From assembly GCA_028871455.1 (NCBI GenBank), contig JAGWNF010000002.1, forward strand, positions 1 through 64,000: a DNA stretch of 64,000 nt, written 5' to 3'. A program made the position numbers and the translations under genes. The notes beneath the pieces were generated by a model. The model did no database searches and had not been told where the DNA came from. It saw nothing but the letters and a program-made list of their open reading frames with translations. Origin of the DNA: Alphaproteobacteria bacterium (GTDB lineage Bacteria; Pseudomonadota; Alphaproteobacteria; ATCC43930; CGMCC-115725). This document shows, in pieces, positions 37,815 through 46,074 of the stretch. Position 1 is the first letter of the stretch; the number at the start of each line of letters is the position of its first letter.

Positions 37815-37882
37815 CTCGAAATATCGCCTGGAGCCGCCTGGAAAGCCCGAGTTTTACCCCTAAAGCCTTGAGCCTCAAAGGC

Positions 37883-38536
37883 TCAATTCGCGCCGGCGAG
37901 CGCCCCAACGGCGGCCAAAAACGCGCGAATTTTCGCGACATCCTTGACGCCCGGCGCGCTCTCGACGCCGGACGAGACGTCGACCGCGGGGGCGCGCGAG
38001 ATGCGCGCCGCCTCGGCCACGTTCGCCGGCGTCAGTCCGCCCGACAGCATCCACGGCAGCGGCCAAGTTCGCGCGCGCAGCAGCTCCCAGTCGAAGGCCA
38101 ACGCGTTGCCGCCGGGCCGCGTCGCGCTTTTGGGCGGCCGCGCGTCGAACATCAGCCAGTCGGCAATGCCGTAATAGCGCGGCGCGGCGGCGAGGTCGCT
38201 CTCGCCTGCGACCTTGATCGCCTTCATCGCCTTCTTGCCGAAGCGGCGCTTGATCTCGGCGACGCGTTCGGGCGTCTCCTCGCCATGCAGTTGGATCAGA
38301 TCGAGCGGCGCGGCCGCGAGCACGCGTTCGAGCAGATCGTTGTCGGGATCGACGAAGACGCCGACCCGCATCACGCCGGCGGGCACGCCGCGGATCAACG
38401 GCCCGGCCTGCGCCGGCGTCAGGTTGCGCGGACTCGGCGGAAAGAAGACGAAACCGATAAAGCGCGCCCTACCAGCGATCGCGGCGGCGACGGTCTCGAG
38501 CGTCGACAGGCCGCAGATCTTCGCCGCGACGCTCAC
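37883..38536 (-). CDS. trpF: phosphoribosylanthranilate isomerase
   Basis: 217 aa TIM barrel. It begins with GTG at 38536 directly giving VSVAAKICGLSTLET, where the Cys in KICG is the catalytic base; FVFFPPSPRNL, VGVFVD, LIQLHGEE, FDWELL and LSGGLTPANVAEA are family motifs, and DVSSGVESAPGVKD carries the catalytic Asp. Its start overlaps the pyrF stop (GTGA). Longer in-frame readings run through pyrF and are not real. Third step of tryptophan synthesis after anthranilate. Confidence 0.95.
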   Translation of the reverse strand: MSVAAKICGLSTLETVAAAIAGRARFIGFVFFPPSPRNLTPAQAGPLIRGVPAGVMRVGVFVDPDNDLLERVLAAAPLDLIQLHGEETPERVAEIKRRFGKKAMKAIKVAGESDLAAAPRYYGIADWLMFDARPPKSATRPGGNALAFDWELLRARTWPLPWMLSGGLTPANVAEAARISRAPAVDVSSGVESAPGVKDVAKIRAFLAAVGALAGAN

Positions 38537-39243
38537 GGCTTGCGGATTTCGGCGAGCATGGCGCGCGCCGCGGCCGGTGGGCTCGGCGAGCCGGTGATCG
38601 GCCGGCCGATGACCAGATAATCGGCACCGGCCTGCACCGCATCGCGCGGCCCCATGACGCGTTTTTGATCGCCGTGCCCCAGCGACCCGACGCGGATACC
38701 CGGCACCACCAGAATGAAATCGGGGCCGACGATCGGACGCAGCTCCGCCACCTCGTGCGGCGAACAGATGATACCGTCGAGGCCACTGTCCTTGGCGAGC
38801 AGCGCCAGCCGCTTCACCTGCTCGCCGGTTGGTCCCCTCTGACCTACGGCATCGAGATCGCGCTCGTCGAGACTCGTCAGCACCGTAACGCCCAAAATCT
38901 TCATGCGCGATTTCCGAGCGGTCCGCTTCGCCGCCTCGACTGCGGCCTGCATCATCGCGCGACCGCCGGCGCAATGAACCGTAAGGAACATCGGCTCGAG
39001 TACGGCGGCCGCGCTCACCGCGCCGGCGACGGTGTTGGGGATGTCGTGCAGCTTGAGGTCGAGAAACAGCGGCAGGCCCTGGGCGGTGTCGCGCACGGCG
39101 CGCGGCCCGTTGGCGGCGAAGAATTCGAGACCGAGCTTGACGCCGCCGACGGCGCCCTTGAGTTCGCGCACCAGCGCCTTGGCCTTGTTGGGATCGGCCA
39201 GGTCGATGGCGCAGAGGATCGGGTTTGCCGGTTTGTCGCTCAT
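38533..39243 (-). CDS. pyrF: orotidine 5'-phosphate decarboxylase
   Basis: 236 aa. The active-site motif LFLDLKLHDIPNTV carries the catalytic Lys-Asp array; an N-terminal CAIDLADPNKAKAL and the late VVPGIRV and DYLVIGRPIT phosphate gripper are all present. It makes UMP. Transcribed ahead of trpF and coupled to it by GTGA. Its own start lies 75 bp after the lapA stop. Confidence 0.95.
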   Translation of the reverse strand: MSDKPANPILCAIDLADPNKAKALVRELKGAVGGVKLGLEFFAANGPRAVRDTAQGLPLFLDLKLHDIPNTVAGAVSAAAVLEPMFLTVHCAGGRAMMQAAVEAAKRTARKSRMKILGVTVLTSLDERDLDAVGQRGPTGEQVKRLALLAKDSGLDGIICSPHEVAELRPIVGPDFILVVPGIRVGSLGHGDQKRVMGPRDAVQAGADYLVIGRPITGSPSPPAAARAMLAEIRKP

Positions 39244-39318
39244 GGCAAGCCGGATATACGGGATTCACGCCCTGGCGCGCGAGTGCATTCTCGGTGCGGG
39301 GCCACGGCGTCTTTGTGC

Positions 39319-39636
39319 CTAGCGCCCTGCGCCCGGCAGGGATTGCGGCGGCGCCGGCCGGCTGGCGCGCAAGCCGTCGACTTCGCGTTCGAGCACCGCG
39401 ATGCGTTTAGCGTGGGCGCGGGATTCGCGGCGCGTCGGCGCGCCCGCCATCCACGCCAGCAGCAGCCCAAACAGCAGGCCGACCAGAAGCGACAACAGAA
39501 TGACGAGGAAGAGCGGGGTATCGAGCTCGAATGGAAACGGCCACAAAGTCACGACGACCCGCGCGCGGTTCGACACCGCGAAGACCACCAGAACCAGCGC
39601 CAAGGGCGCGGTCACGAGCCAATGGAATAGCCTCAT
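39319..39636 (-). CDS. LapA-domain (DUF1049) inner-membrane protein
   Basis: 105 aa with two predicted transmembrane helices (about residues 4-24 and 41-66) separated by a short loop with SNRARVVVTLWPFPFELDT, the typical DUF1049/LapA layout. A cytoplasmic coiled tail (KRIAVLEREVDGLRA) follows, and a Pro-rich end. In E. coli LapA/LapB modulate LpxC and lipopolysaccharide synthesis; no lapB lies next to it. Position after ihfB and before pyrF is common in alphaproteobacteria. Confidence 0.82.
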   Translation of the reverse strand: MRLFHWLVTAPLALVLVVFAVSNRARVVVTLWPFPFELDTPLFLVILLSLLVGLLFGLLLAWMAGAPTRRESRAHAKRIAVLEREVDGLRASRPAPPQSLPGAGR

Positions 39637-39673
39637 GCCTGGTCTCGGCCGCGCGGCCCGGCCGCGCCGCCGC

Positions 39674-39958
39674 TCACGGCCGCTCGTTGAGCCGCTCGCG
39701 CAGCTCCTTGCCGGTCTTGAAGAAGGGGATGTGTTTTTCGCCGACCTGAACGCTCTCGCCAGTTCGCGGGTTGCGGCCCATCCGCGCGCCACGCCGTTTG
39801 ACCGAGAATGCGCCGAAGCCGCGTAGTTCGACGCGGTCGCCACGCGACAAGGCGGCCGCGATCTCGTCGAAAACGGTGGAGACGATGCGCTCGACGTCGC
39901 GCTGATAGAGGTGCGGATTGCGCTCGGCCAGCCGTTGGATGAGTTCCGATTTGGTCAT
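39674..39958 (-). CDS. ihfB: integration host factor subunit beta
   Basis: 94 aa DNA-bending protein. [17 protein letters not shown] is the IHF-beta opening, then [28 protein letters not shown], where the arm proline intercalates into DNA, and [17 protein letters not shown] at 39958 was chosen; the longer frame to 40012 adds unrelated residues. It follows rpsA by 95 bp, the rpsA-ihfB order known from many proteobacteria. It should pair with IHF-alpha encoded elsewhere. Confidence 0.95.
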   Translation of the reverse strand: MTKSELIQRLAERNPHLYQRDVERIVSTVFDEIAAALSRGDRVELRGFGAFSVKRRGARMGRNPRTGESVQVGEKHIPFFKTGKELRERLNERP

Positions 39959-40018
39959 GGCGCAGCTCAAGCCCCCCGCCGCGTTAAAGCATTGGAAACC
40001 CTGCCAAATCACGCCCGC

Positions 40019-40040
40019 CCCGTCAAGGAATGCAGACGGG
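40019..40040 (-). terminator. weak hairpin between rpsA and ihfB
   Basis: CCCGTC (40019-40024) and GACGGG (40035-40040) form a 6-bp stem just past the rpsA stop. No T tract follows, so it may attenuate or protect the mRNA end and not end transcription fully. Confidence 0.3.
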
Positions 40041-40053
40041 CGACGGTCGGGGT

Positions 40054-41784
40054 TCAGCTATCGGACTTCTCGTCCTTCTCGTTCCGGCGGTTGAGCGCCG
40101 CGCCGAGAATGTCGCCGAGGCTGGCGCCGGAATCGGACGAGCCGTATTCCGCCATCGCCTGCTTGTCCTCATCGACTTCACGCGCCTTGATCGACAGCGT
40201 GGCCTTGCGCCCGCTGCGATCGAAGCCGGTGAGCTTGGCGTCGACCTTCTCGCCGACGGCGAAGCGGTCGGGACGCTGCTCGGCACGATCGCGCGACAGT
40301 TCGGCCTTGCGGATGAAGCCCTGCAGGCCGCCAGCCAGCGTCACTTCGATGCCGCTGTCGGTCACCGCCGATACCGTGCAGGTGACGATGTCCCCCTTCT
40401 TCACGCCGGCGGCTTCGGCTGCCGACGCCGGCTCGGCCTGGAGCTGCTTGATGCCGAGCGAGATGCGCTCCTTCTCGACGTCGACGTCGAGCACGCGCAC
40501 CTTCACCATGTCGCCTTTCTTGTAGTCCTTGATCGCCTCTTCGCCCGGCTTTTGCCAGTCGAGGTCCGAGAGATGCACCATGCCGTCGATGTCGCCGGGC
40601 AGGCCGACGAATATGCCGAACTCGGTGATGTTCTTGACCTCGCCCTCGAGATCGGCGCCGAGCGCATACTTTTCCTTGAAGGCCTCCCAGGGATTCGCAA
40701 GGCACTGCTTGAGGCCGAGCGAAATCCGCCGCTTCTGCGGATCGACGTCCAGTACCACGACCTCGACCTCCTGGCTGGTCGAGACGATCTTGCCGGGATG
40801 CACATTCTTCTTGGTCCAGCTCATCTCCGAAACGTGGACCAAGCCCTCGACGCCGGGCTCGAGCTCGACGAAGGCGCCGTAGTCGGTGATGTTAGTGACC
40901 CGGCCCTTGAATTTAGCGGCCGCCGGATATTTGAGCTCGACGCCCTCCCACGGATCGGCCTCGAGCTGCTTCATGCCGAGCGAGATGCGCTGGGTCTCGG
41001 GATTGAAGCGAATGACCTGGACCTTCACGGTCTGGCCGATATGCAGCGCCTCGGATGGATGGTTGATCCGGCGCCAAGCAATGTCGGTCACGTGCAACAG
41101 GCCGTCGACGCCGCCCAAATCGACGAACGCACCGTAATCGGTGATGTTCTTGACCACGCCGTTGAGGATCTGGCCTTCCTTGAGCGATGCCACGAGTTCC
41201 GAGCGCGCCTCGGCACGGCTTTCCTCCAGCACGGCGCGCCGCGAGACCACGATGTTGCCGCGGGCGCGGTCCATCTTGAGTATCTGGAACTGCTGCGGCG
41301 AGCCCAAGAGCGGCGTGATGTCGCGCACCGGCCGGATGTCCACCTGACTGCCGGGCAGGAACGCGACCGCGCCCGAGAGGTCGACGGTGAAGCCGCCCTT
41401 GACGCGGCCGAAGATGACGCCCTGAACCCGCTCGTTCGCCTGGAAGCTCTTCTCGAGTAGCGACCAGGCTTCCTCGCGCCGCGCCTTCTCGCGCGACAGC
41501 TGCGCCTCGCCGTTCTTGCCTTCCATGCGCTCGAGGAAGACTTCGACCGTGTCGCCGGCCTTGAGCTCAGGCGCGCGGCCCGGCGCGCCGAATTCCTTCA
41601 ACGGCACCCGACCCTCGGATTTGAGGCCGACGTCGATCAGCACCATGTCGTTCTCGATGGCGATGACTTGGCCCTTGACGACGGTGCCTTCGAGGCCCGA
41701 TGCGGCGCCCAGGCTTTCGTCGAGCAGCGCAGCGAAGCTTTCCTTGCCCTTATCCTGCGAAATGGCGGTCTGACGAGCGGCCAT
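40054..41784 (-). CDS. rpsA: 30S ribosomal protein S1
   Basis: 576 aa with six consecutive S1 (OB-fold) RNA-binding repeats, seen as recurring blocks such as [38 protein letters not shown] and [17 protein letters not shown], each followed by DxxW or similar. The first two repeats are divergent and bind the ribosome. The C-terminus is Asp/Ser-rich. It melts mRNA structure during initiation. ATG at 41784; the leader holds two hairpins (41801-41873). Cotranscription with cmk upstream is likely. Confidence 0.96.
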   Translation of the reverse strand: MAARQTAISQDKGKESFAALLDESLGAASGLEGTVVKGQVIAIENDMVLIDVGLKSEGRVPLKEFGAPGRAPELKAGDTVEVFLERMEGKNGEAQLSREKARREEAWSLLEKSFQANERVQGVIFGRVKGGFTVDLSGAVAFLPGSQVDIRPVRDITPLLGSPQQFQILKMDRARGNIVVSRRAVLEESRAEARSELVASLKEGQILNGVVKNITDYGAFVDLGGVDGLLHVTDIAWRRINHPSEALHIGQTVKVQVIRFNPETQRISLGMKQLEADPWEGVELKYPAAAKFKGRVTNITDYGAFVELEPGVEGLVHVSEMSWTKKNVHPGKIVSTSQEVEVVVLDVDPQKRRISLGLKQCLANPWEAFKEKYALGADLEGEVKNITEFGIFVGLPGDIDGMVHLSDLDWQKPGEEAIKDYKKGDMVKVRVLDVDVEKERISLGIKQLQAEPASAAEAAGVKKGDIVTCTVSAVTDSGIEVTLAGGLQGFIRKAELSRDRAEQRPDRFAVGEKVDAKLTGFDRSGRKATLSIKAREVDEDKQAMAEYGSSDSGASLGDILGAALNRRNEKDEKSDS

Positions 41785-41901
41785 GCAAACTCCGGAACTT
41801 CCCCGTGACTGACAACCGCCTCCGCACGGGGAGCGGAACGCAGTCAGCCGCCGGCATCGTCGGGTGCGGCGGCATAAACCCGTCGTCCGTGCGGCAGGCG
41901 C
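41785..41901 (-). promoter_or_regulatory. cmk-rpsA intergenic leader with two hairpins
   Basis: 117 bp. Hairpin A: CCCCGTG (41801-41807) with CACGGGG (41825-41831), 17-nt loop, close to the rpsA start. Hairpin B: GCCGCCG (41847-41853) with CGGCGGC (41867-41873), 13-nt loop. In E. coli the folded rpsA leader is the target of S1 autoregulation; a like role here is an inference. Confidence 0.4.
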
Positions 41902-42531
41902 CTAACGCCGTTGCCGGCGTTCTCCGATGAACCGGAGCACCGCCACAAAGGCCGCGTCGGCATCGAGCGCGGTGGTATCGAGCTCGAACGCGTCAGATGC
42001 GCGGACCAGCGGGGCGGTATGGCGCTCCCGGTCGCGCGCGTCACGAAGCTTCATGTCCTGCAGGACGCGCTCGTATATAGCGGCGGCGCTCCGGGCCTGC
42101 AACTCTTTGAATCGCCTCATGGCTCGGGCCTCGACCGTGGCGGTCAGGAAAACCTTGGCGTCGGCGTCGGGGCACACCACGGTGCCGATGTCGCGGCCGT
42201 CCAGCACGGCGCCCTCGCCGCGGCGGGCGAAATCGCGCTGAAAGGCCAATAACGCTGCCCGGACGCCGGGAATCGCGGCGACCACCGAGGCAGCTTGGGC
42301 CACCTTGTCGTCCCGTAGCCGGAGGTCGTCGAGGTCGCCGACCTCGACCTGCCGGGCGGCCGCGACCGCCGCCGCCGGATCGGCTGGATCGGCACCGGCC
42401 GTCAGGGCGCGAAGCGCGACCGCCCGATAGAGCGATCCGGTGTCAAGATAGTTGAGGCCGAAGTGCCGGGCGAGGCGTCGGGCCAGCGTGCCCTTGCCGG
42501 AGGCCGCCGGACCATCGACAGCAACGATCAC
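41902..42531 (-). CDS. cmk: cytidylate kinase
   Basis: 209 aa. The P-loop is GPAASGKGT (residues 7-15), then [13 protein letters not shown] for CMP binding and [23 protein letters not shown], and the lid region RFKELQ. It phosphorylates CMP and dCMP. GTG at 42531 overlaps the aroA stop (GTGA), so the aroA-cmk-rpsA order is translationally joined at its first step. Longer in-frame readings into aroA are false. Confidence 0.94.
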   Translation of the reverse strand: MIVAVDGPAASGKGTLARRLARHFGLNYLDTGSLYRAVALRALTAGADPADPAAAVAAARQVEVGDLDDLRLRDDKVAQAASVVAAIPGVRAALLAFQRDFARRGEGAVLDGRDIGTVVCPDADAKVFLTATVEARAMRRFKELQARSAAAIYERVLQDMKLRDARDRERHTAPLVRASDAFELDTTALDADAAFVAVLRFIGERRQRR

Positions 42532-43856
42532 TTCCGGACCTCGGCGATGCGCGTGCCCAGCCGGTTCATCAGTTTGATGAAGTCTGGAAAGCTGGTGGTG
42601 ATGGTCTCGCCGTCGTCGATGCGTACCGGCTTGCAGGCAGCGCCGCCGAGAACCAGAAACGCCATGGCGATGCGGTGATCGAGCCGTGCGGCGACCCGGG
42701 CACCGCCTCTTGGCGGCGTGCCCCGGCCTTCGACCGTCAGCGTGTCGCCGTCGATGATGGCGCTGACGCCGCACTTTCGGAGGCCTTCGGCGATCGCCAC
42801 AAGCCGGTCGCTTTCCTTGACCCGCAGCTCGCCCAGGCCGTGCATCACTGTGCGCCCCTCAGCGAAGGCGGCGGCGACGGCCAGCACCGGGTATTCGTCG
42901 ATCATGCTCGGCGCGCGCGCGGCCGGTACTTCGACGCCGTGAAGTGCGCCCGCCTTGACCTTGATATCGGCGACGCGCTCGCCGCCGGCGACGCGCTCCT
43001 TGGCGAACGCGATCTGCGCGCCCATCTCGGCAAGCGTTTGATAGAGCCCGGCGCGCAGCGGATTGATGCCGACGCCTTCGATCGTGATCGCCGAGCCGGC
43101 ACGGATCAATGTTGCGACCGTTGGAAACGCGGCCGACGACGGATCGCCGGGGACGCTCAGCTCGGCCGCCTTCAGCTCGGGCTGGCCCGTCAGCGTGATG
43201 CGCTTGCCGCCGCCTTCGGCGGCGACATCGATGGCAGCGCCGAAGTGCCGCAGCAGGTTTTCGGTGTGGTCGCGTGTAGCGACTGGTTCGGTCACTGTCG
43301 TCTCGCCCGGCGCACTTAGGCCGGCAAGCAGCACCGCCGATTTCACTTGGGCCGAAGGCACCGGCAGCTTGTAGGCGATCGGCATCGGCGAACTCGTTCC
43401 GACGACAGCCAAGGGCAGCCGGTTGCCGTTGCGCGCGACGAAACGCGCGCCTGTCCGCGTCAGCGGCTCGATCACGCGCGCCATCGGCCGCCGCCGCAGT
43501 GAATCGTCACCGGTGAAGAACGTCGTGAAGGGGTGCGTCGCGACGACGCCCATCAGCAATCGCGCGCCGGTGCCCGAGTTGCCGAGGTCGAGGATTTCGG
43601 CCGGCTCGGCCAGACCGCCGACCCCGACGCCATGCACGCTCCAGGTCCCGGCGCGATCGCATTCGATGCGTGCGCCGAGCGCCCGCAACGCCGCCGCGGT
43701 ACGCAGCACGTCATCGCCTTCGAGCAGATTGGCGATCCGCGTGCGACCGACTGCCAGCGCGCCAAGTATCAGCACGCGATGCGAGATGGACTTGTCGCCC
43801 GGCACGCGGCAATGGCCGCGAAGCGGGCGCGACGATCCGGATGAAAGCGCCGTCAC
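42528..43856 (-). CDS. aroA: 3-phosphoshikimate 1-carboxyvinyltransferase (EPSP synthase)
   Basis: 442 aa. Shikimate-pathway enzyme joining shikimate-3-phosphate and PEP. Motifs [70 protein letters not shown] and LRVKESDRL resemble the class II (CP4-like) enzymes more than the enterobacterial class I. At the position of the CP4 tolerance residue Ala100 this protein has Gly95 in LGNSGTG, so glyphosate sensitivity would be expected at that site (inference). First gene of the minus-strand run; divergent from the TIGR02300 gene with 168 bp between. Confidence 0.95.
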   Translation of the reverse strand: MTALSSGSSRPLRGHCRVPGDKSISHRVLILGALAVGRTRIANLLEGDDVLRTAAALRALGARIECDRAGTWSVHGVGVGGLAEPAEILDLGNSGTGARLLMGVVATHPFTTFFTGDDSLRRRPMARVIEPLTRTGARFVARNGNRLPLAVVGTSSPMPIAYKLPVPSAQVKSAVLLAGLSAPGETTVTEPVATRDHTENLLRHFGAAIDVAAEGGGKRITLTGQPELKAAELSVPGDPSSAAFPTVATLIRAGSAITIEGVGINPLRAGLYQTLAEMGAQIAFAKERVAGGERVADIKVKAGALHGVEVPAARAPSMIDEYPVLAVAAAFAEGRTVMHGLGELRVKESDRLVAIAEGLRKCGVSAIIDGDTLTVEGRGTPPRGGARVAARLDHRIAMAFLVLGGAACKPVRIDDGETITTSFPDFIKLMNRLGTRIAEVRK

Positions 43857-44024
43857 CGCTGAGCTGTCCCCGATGGTGCGCTGTCTTTAGCACAGCGCTT
43901 CGAGGCGCGCGACCGAGCCGCGATCGGCCGCGCGGCGTACACGAATTAACTTTTGACAGCGGCCCGCCGTCGTGGCAAAGGGCCGGAATTATGGTTTTGG
44001 TGTTCGCATCGTAGCGGAGGCACC

Positions 44025-44486
44025 GTGTCGAAGCCGGAGTGGGGTACCAAGCGGGTTTGCCCGAATTGCGGCACACGCTATTACGACATGCGACGGGATC
44101 CGATCACATGTCCGAAATGCGGGGCGCCGTTTGATGCCGAATCCCTTGTGAAGAGTCGCAAAGCGCGCGCTGCCGTGCCGGCTGCGGTCGAGGATGTGGC
44201 GCCGCTCGAAGAGGAGCTTGAAGCCGATCTCGCCGCGGAGCCGGACGAGGGGGGCGAGGCGGTGACCGAAATTCCGGTCACCGAGGAGGGCGAGGGGGAG
44301 GTCGAAGAAGAATCCGAGCCGGCGGCGGCCGGCAAGGGCAAGGGCCGGGGCAAGGCCAACGAGGACGAGGAGAAGAAGGAGGACGAAGAGGACGAAGAGG
44401 TCCTCGAGGACGCCTCCGAACTCGGCGAAGACGAAGACGATATGGCGGAAGTCATCGAGAACGTCGACGAGGAGGATGACCGCTGA
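44025..44486 (+). CDS. TIGR02300 family (FYDLN-acid) protein
   Basis: 153 aa. A short zinc-ribbon-like N-terminus has GTKRVCPNCGTRYYDMRRDP followed by TCPKCGAPFD (CxxC x 2), the FYDLN signature. From about residue 60 the protein becomes an extremely acidic low-complexity tail (Glu/Asp blocks around residues 60-153) with one basic KGKGRGK patch. The function of this alphaproteobacterial family is unknown. GTG at 44025 has a strong CGGAGG ribosome site 4 bases upstream; an in-frame ATG at 43953 has none. A weak hairpin follows the stop. Confidence 0.9.
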   Translation: MSKPEWGTKRVCPNCGTRYYDMRRDPITCPKCGAPFDAESLVKSRKARAAVPAAVEDVAPLEEELEADLAAEPDEGGEAVTEIPVTEEGEGEVEEESEPAAAGKGKGRGKANEDEEKKEDEEDEEVLEDASELGEDEDDMAEVIENVDEEDDR

Positions 44487-44511
44487 CCGGCCGAGGCCTT
44501 TTCCGGCCGGT
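44486..44511 (+). terminator. GC-rich hairpin after the TIGR02300 gene
   Basis: ACCGGCC (44486-44492) pairs with GGCCGGT (44505-44511) around a 12-nt loop that contains TTTT. No T tract follows the stem, so termination strength is uncertain. Confidence 0.4.
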
Positions 44512-44558
44512 TGCGTCGCGCTAGATTGGTTGCGCTCCCGTTGCGGGGGCTCGGTTTC

Positions 44559-44634
<76 letters not shown>

Positions 44635-44637
44635 TTT

Positions 44638-44677
44638 CGAAGGCCCAGCGCGGTGCGCGGCGGGCCTTCGTCTTTTT
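44638..44677 (+). terminator. intrinsic terminator after tRNA-Ala
   Basis: Stem CGAAGGCCC (44638-44646) with GGGCCTTCG (44662-44670), 15-nt loop, followed by TCTTTTT (44671-44677). A textbook rho-independent terminator. Confidence 0.85.
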
Positions 44678-44755
44678 GAACCTGATCGAGAGTTCCACTT
44701 CGGGCAGCTCGGCGGCAAGGTGAATTTGTCCCCGGCGGCTAAGGCATTGGCTGAT

Positions 44756-44786
44756 CTTGATGACGCCATTCCGCGAACCCATATCT
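44756..44786 (+). promoter_or_regulatory. candidate sigma-32 (RpoH) promoter for hsp20
   Basis: CTTGATG (44756-44762), a 15-bp spacer, and CCCATATCT (44778-44786) resemble the heat-shock consensus CTTGAAA - 13 to 17 bp - CCCCATAT. The predicted transcript would start near 44793, about 93 bases before the hsp20 start. Confidence 0.6.
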
Positions 44787-44885
44787 CCGGTACCGGACGA
44801 GGCCCGATGGCTCGTTCGGCGGGTTTTGCTGGGGCGCCCAGGACGGGGCCCCGCTGACGGACTTAGCTCGATCGAGGAGGTCCAC
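44787..44885 (+). promoter_or_regulatory. hsp20 5' leader, structured
   Basis: Contains the palindrome CCGGTACCGG (44787-44796), a GGGGC/GCCCC hairpin (44831-44852), and CTCGATCGAG (44867-44876), which overlaps the ribosome site GAGGAGG (44874-44880). An RNA thermometer is possible, but I do not see a definite ROSE or fourU motif. Confidence 0.35.
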
Positions 44886-45332
44886 GTGGCTCGTTTGTCG
44901 GTGTTCAATTCGCCTTTGCTGCTTGGCTTCGACCAGTTCGAGCGAGCGCTCGACCGGGTCACCAAGGCCACGGCGGACGGTTATCCTCCCTACAACGTCG
45001 AACAACGTGGCGCCGACGCGATCCGCATCACGCTCGCGGTCGCAGGTTTCACCATGGACGACCTCTCGGTGCAGATTGAGGACAACCAGCTCGTGATCCG
45101 CGGCAAGCAGGTTGAAGAAAAAGAGCGCGTCTATCTCCACCGCGGCATCGCGGCGCGGCAGTTTCAGCGCTCGTTCGTGCTCGCCGACGGCATCGAAGTC
45201 GCGGGTGCGTGGCTCGAGAACGGCCTTCTGAACGTCGATCTCGCGCGGCGTCCCTCGGAGCAGCGGATCAAGCGAGTCGAGATCCGCCGGCCGAATGGAT
45301 CGAGCAACGGAAAGGCAGGCAACAATGAATAG
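44886..45332 (+). CDS. small heat-shock protein Hsp20
   Basis: 148 aa alpha-crystallin-domain chaperone that holds unfolding proteins. An N-terminal FNSPLLLGFDQFERALDRVTKA is typical of IbpA/HspH class A proteins. The core spans about residues 35-130, with YNVEQRGADAIRITLAVAGF, LVIRGKQ and the C-terminal strand motif AWLENGLLNVDLAR. The usual IxI motif near the end could be VEI in KRVEIRR. GTG at 44886 with GAGGAGG 5 bases upstream; the longer ATG reading from 44757 would run through the promoter and leader. Followed by a DUF1150 gene overlapping 8 bp, a conserved pair. Confidence 0.93.
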   Translation: MARLSVFNSPLLLGFDQFERALDRVTKATADGYPPYNVEQRGADAIRITLAVAGFTMDDLSVQIEDNQLVIRGKQVEEKERVYLHRGIAARQFQRSFVLADGIEVAGAWLENGLLNVDLARRPSEQRIKRVEIRRPNGSSNGKAGNNE

Positions 45333-45546
45333 CCAGGAAATCGCACGGCTCAGAAGCATCTCGCCCAAGGAGTTCGCGCTCTGGGGCATCCAGGACGTCG
45401 CTTATATCCGGCCGACCACGATCGACGGACGGCAGGCTTTCGCCGTTCATGCTGCGGACGGCACACCGGTCGCGGTGATGAAGTCGCTGGAGCTGGCGCA
45501 GGCGGCGGTCCGCCAGAACGACCTCGAGCCGCTCAGCATCCACTGA
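45325..45546 (+). CDS. DUF1150 family protein
   Basis: 73 aa, with EFALWGIQDVAYIRPTTIDGRQAFAVHAADG, the hallmark of DUF1150, a small family found next to hsp20 in many alphaproteobacteria. No function is known. ATG at 45325 overlaps the hsp20 stop, so it is almost certainly co-expressed in heat shock. No membrane segment. C-terminal ELAQAAVRQNDLEPLSIH. Confidence 0.88.
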   Translation: MNSQEIARLRSISPKEFALWGIQDVAYIRPTTIDGRQAFAVHAADGTPVAVMKSLELAQAAVRQNDLEPLSIH

Positions 45547-45584
45547 GCGGTTATCCCTGAAATCGATGAGCGCGGCGCGGCGCT

Positions 45585-46049
45585 TCAGGCGGCGTGACTG
45601 GCCGTTTGATCGACGAGCAGCGCGTAAAGCGCATCGGCGCGATCGGTTCCGCGCAGCTTGTCACACGTCTTGCGATCGCGCAGCGTGCGCGACACCAACG
45701 CTAGCGCCTTCAGGTGGTCGCCGCTAGCGCCTTTGGGCGTCACCAGCAGGAAGATCAGGTCGACGGGCCGGTTGTCGACCGCCTCGAAATCGACCGGCTT
45801 CTCGAGCCGCGCGAAGAATCCACGCGGTGCCGACAGGCCCGGCAGCCGGCCGTGCGGCACCGCGACGCCATTGCCGATTCCCGTCGACCCCAGACGCTCG
45901 CGCTCGATCAGCGTCTCGAAGAGCGCGCGCTCGTCGACCCTCATGAGGGGCGCCGCTCGCTTGGCCAGATCCTGCAGGGCTTGCTTCTTGTTCGCGGCCT
46001 TGAGGCGCGTCGTGACGGATTGCGGCGTCAGCAGGTCGGAAATACGCAT
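45585..46049 (-). CDS. ptsN: nitrogen-regulatory PTS EIIA (EIIA-Ntr)
   Basis: 154 aa with the phospho-acceptor His66 in GVAVPHGRLPG, plus ERERLGSTGIGNGVA and the hydrophobic LIFLLVTP. It accepts phosphate via an HPr-type protein; in alphaproteobacteria it is linked to potassium, carbon-nitrogen balance and polyhydroxyalkanoate control. It follows rpoN directly (25 bp gap); the hpf gene that usually stands between them is missing here. A phosphate donor HPr is encoded 24 kb away in the window, but a separate PtsO/PtsP pair is not present. Confidence 0.93.
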   Translation of the reverse strand: MRISDLLTPQSVTTRLKAANKKQALQDLAKRAAPLMRVDERALFETLIERERLGSTGIGNGVAVPHGRLPGLSAPRGFFARLEKPVDFEAVDNRPVDLIFLLVTPKGASGDHLKALALVSRTLRDRKTCDKLRGTDRADALYALLVDQTASHAA

Positions 46050-46074
46050 TGCGGGTTTGACTGCCGTTTCTCAG

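Noticed and set aside
40030-41460. A 476-codon open frame antisense to rpsA
   Set aside because: Composition follows the complement of S1 repeats; the apparent internal repeats are reflections of the S1 domains.
44787-44885. A ROSE-type or fourU RNA thermometer in the hsp20 leader
   Set aside because: No definite UYGCU or UUUU element faces the ribosome site; structure is suggestive only, so it is listed as an uncertain leader.
44757-44885. Longer Hsp20 starting at ATG 44757
   Set aside because: It would place the coding start inside the predicted promoter; the GTG at 44886 has a strong ribosome site and matches the family N-terminus.
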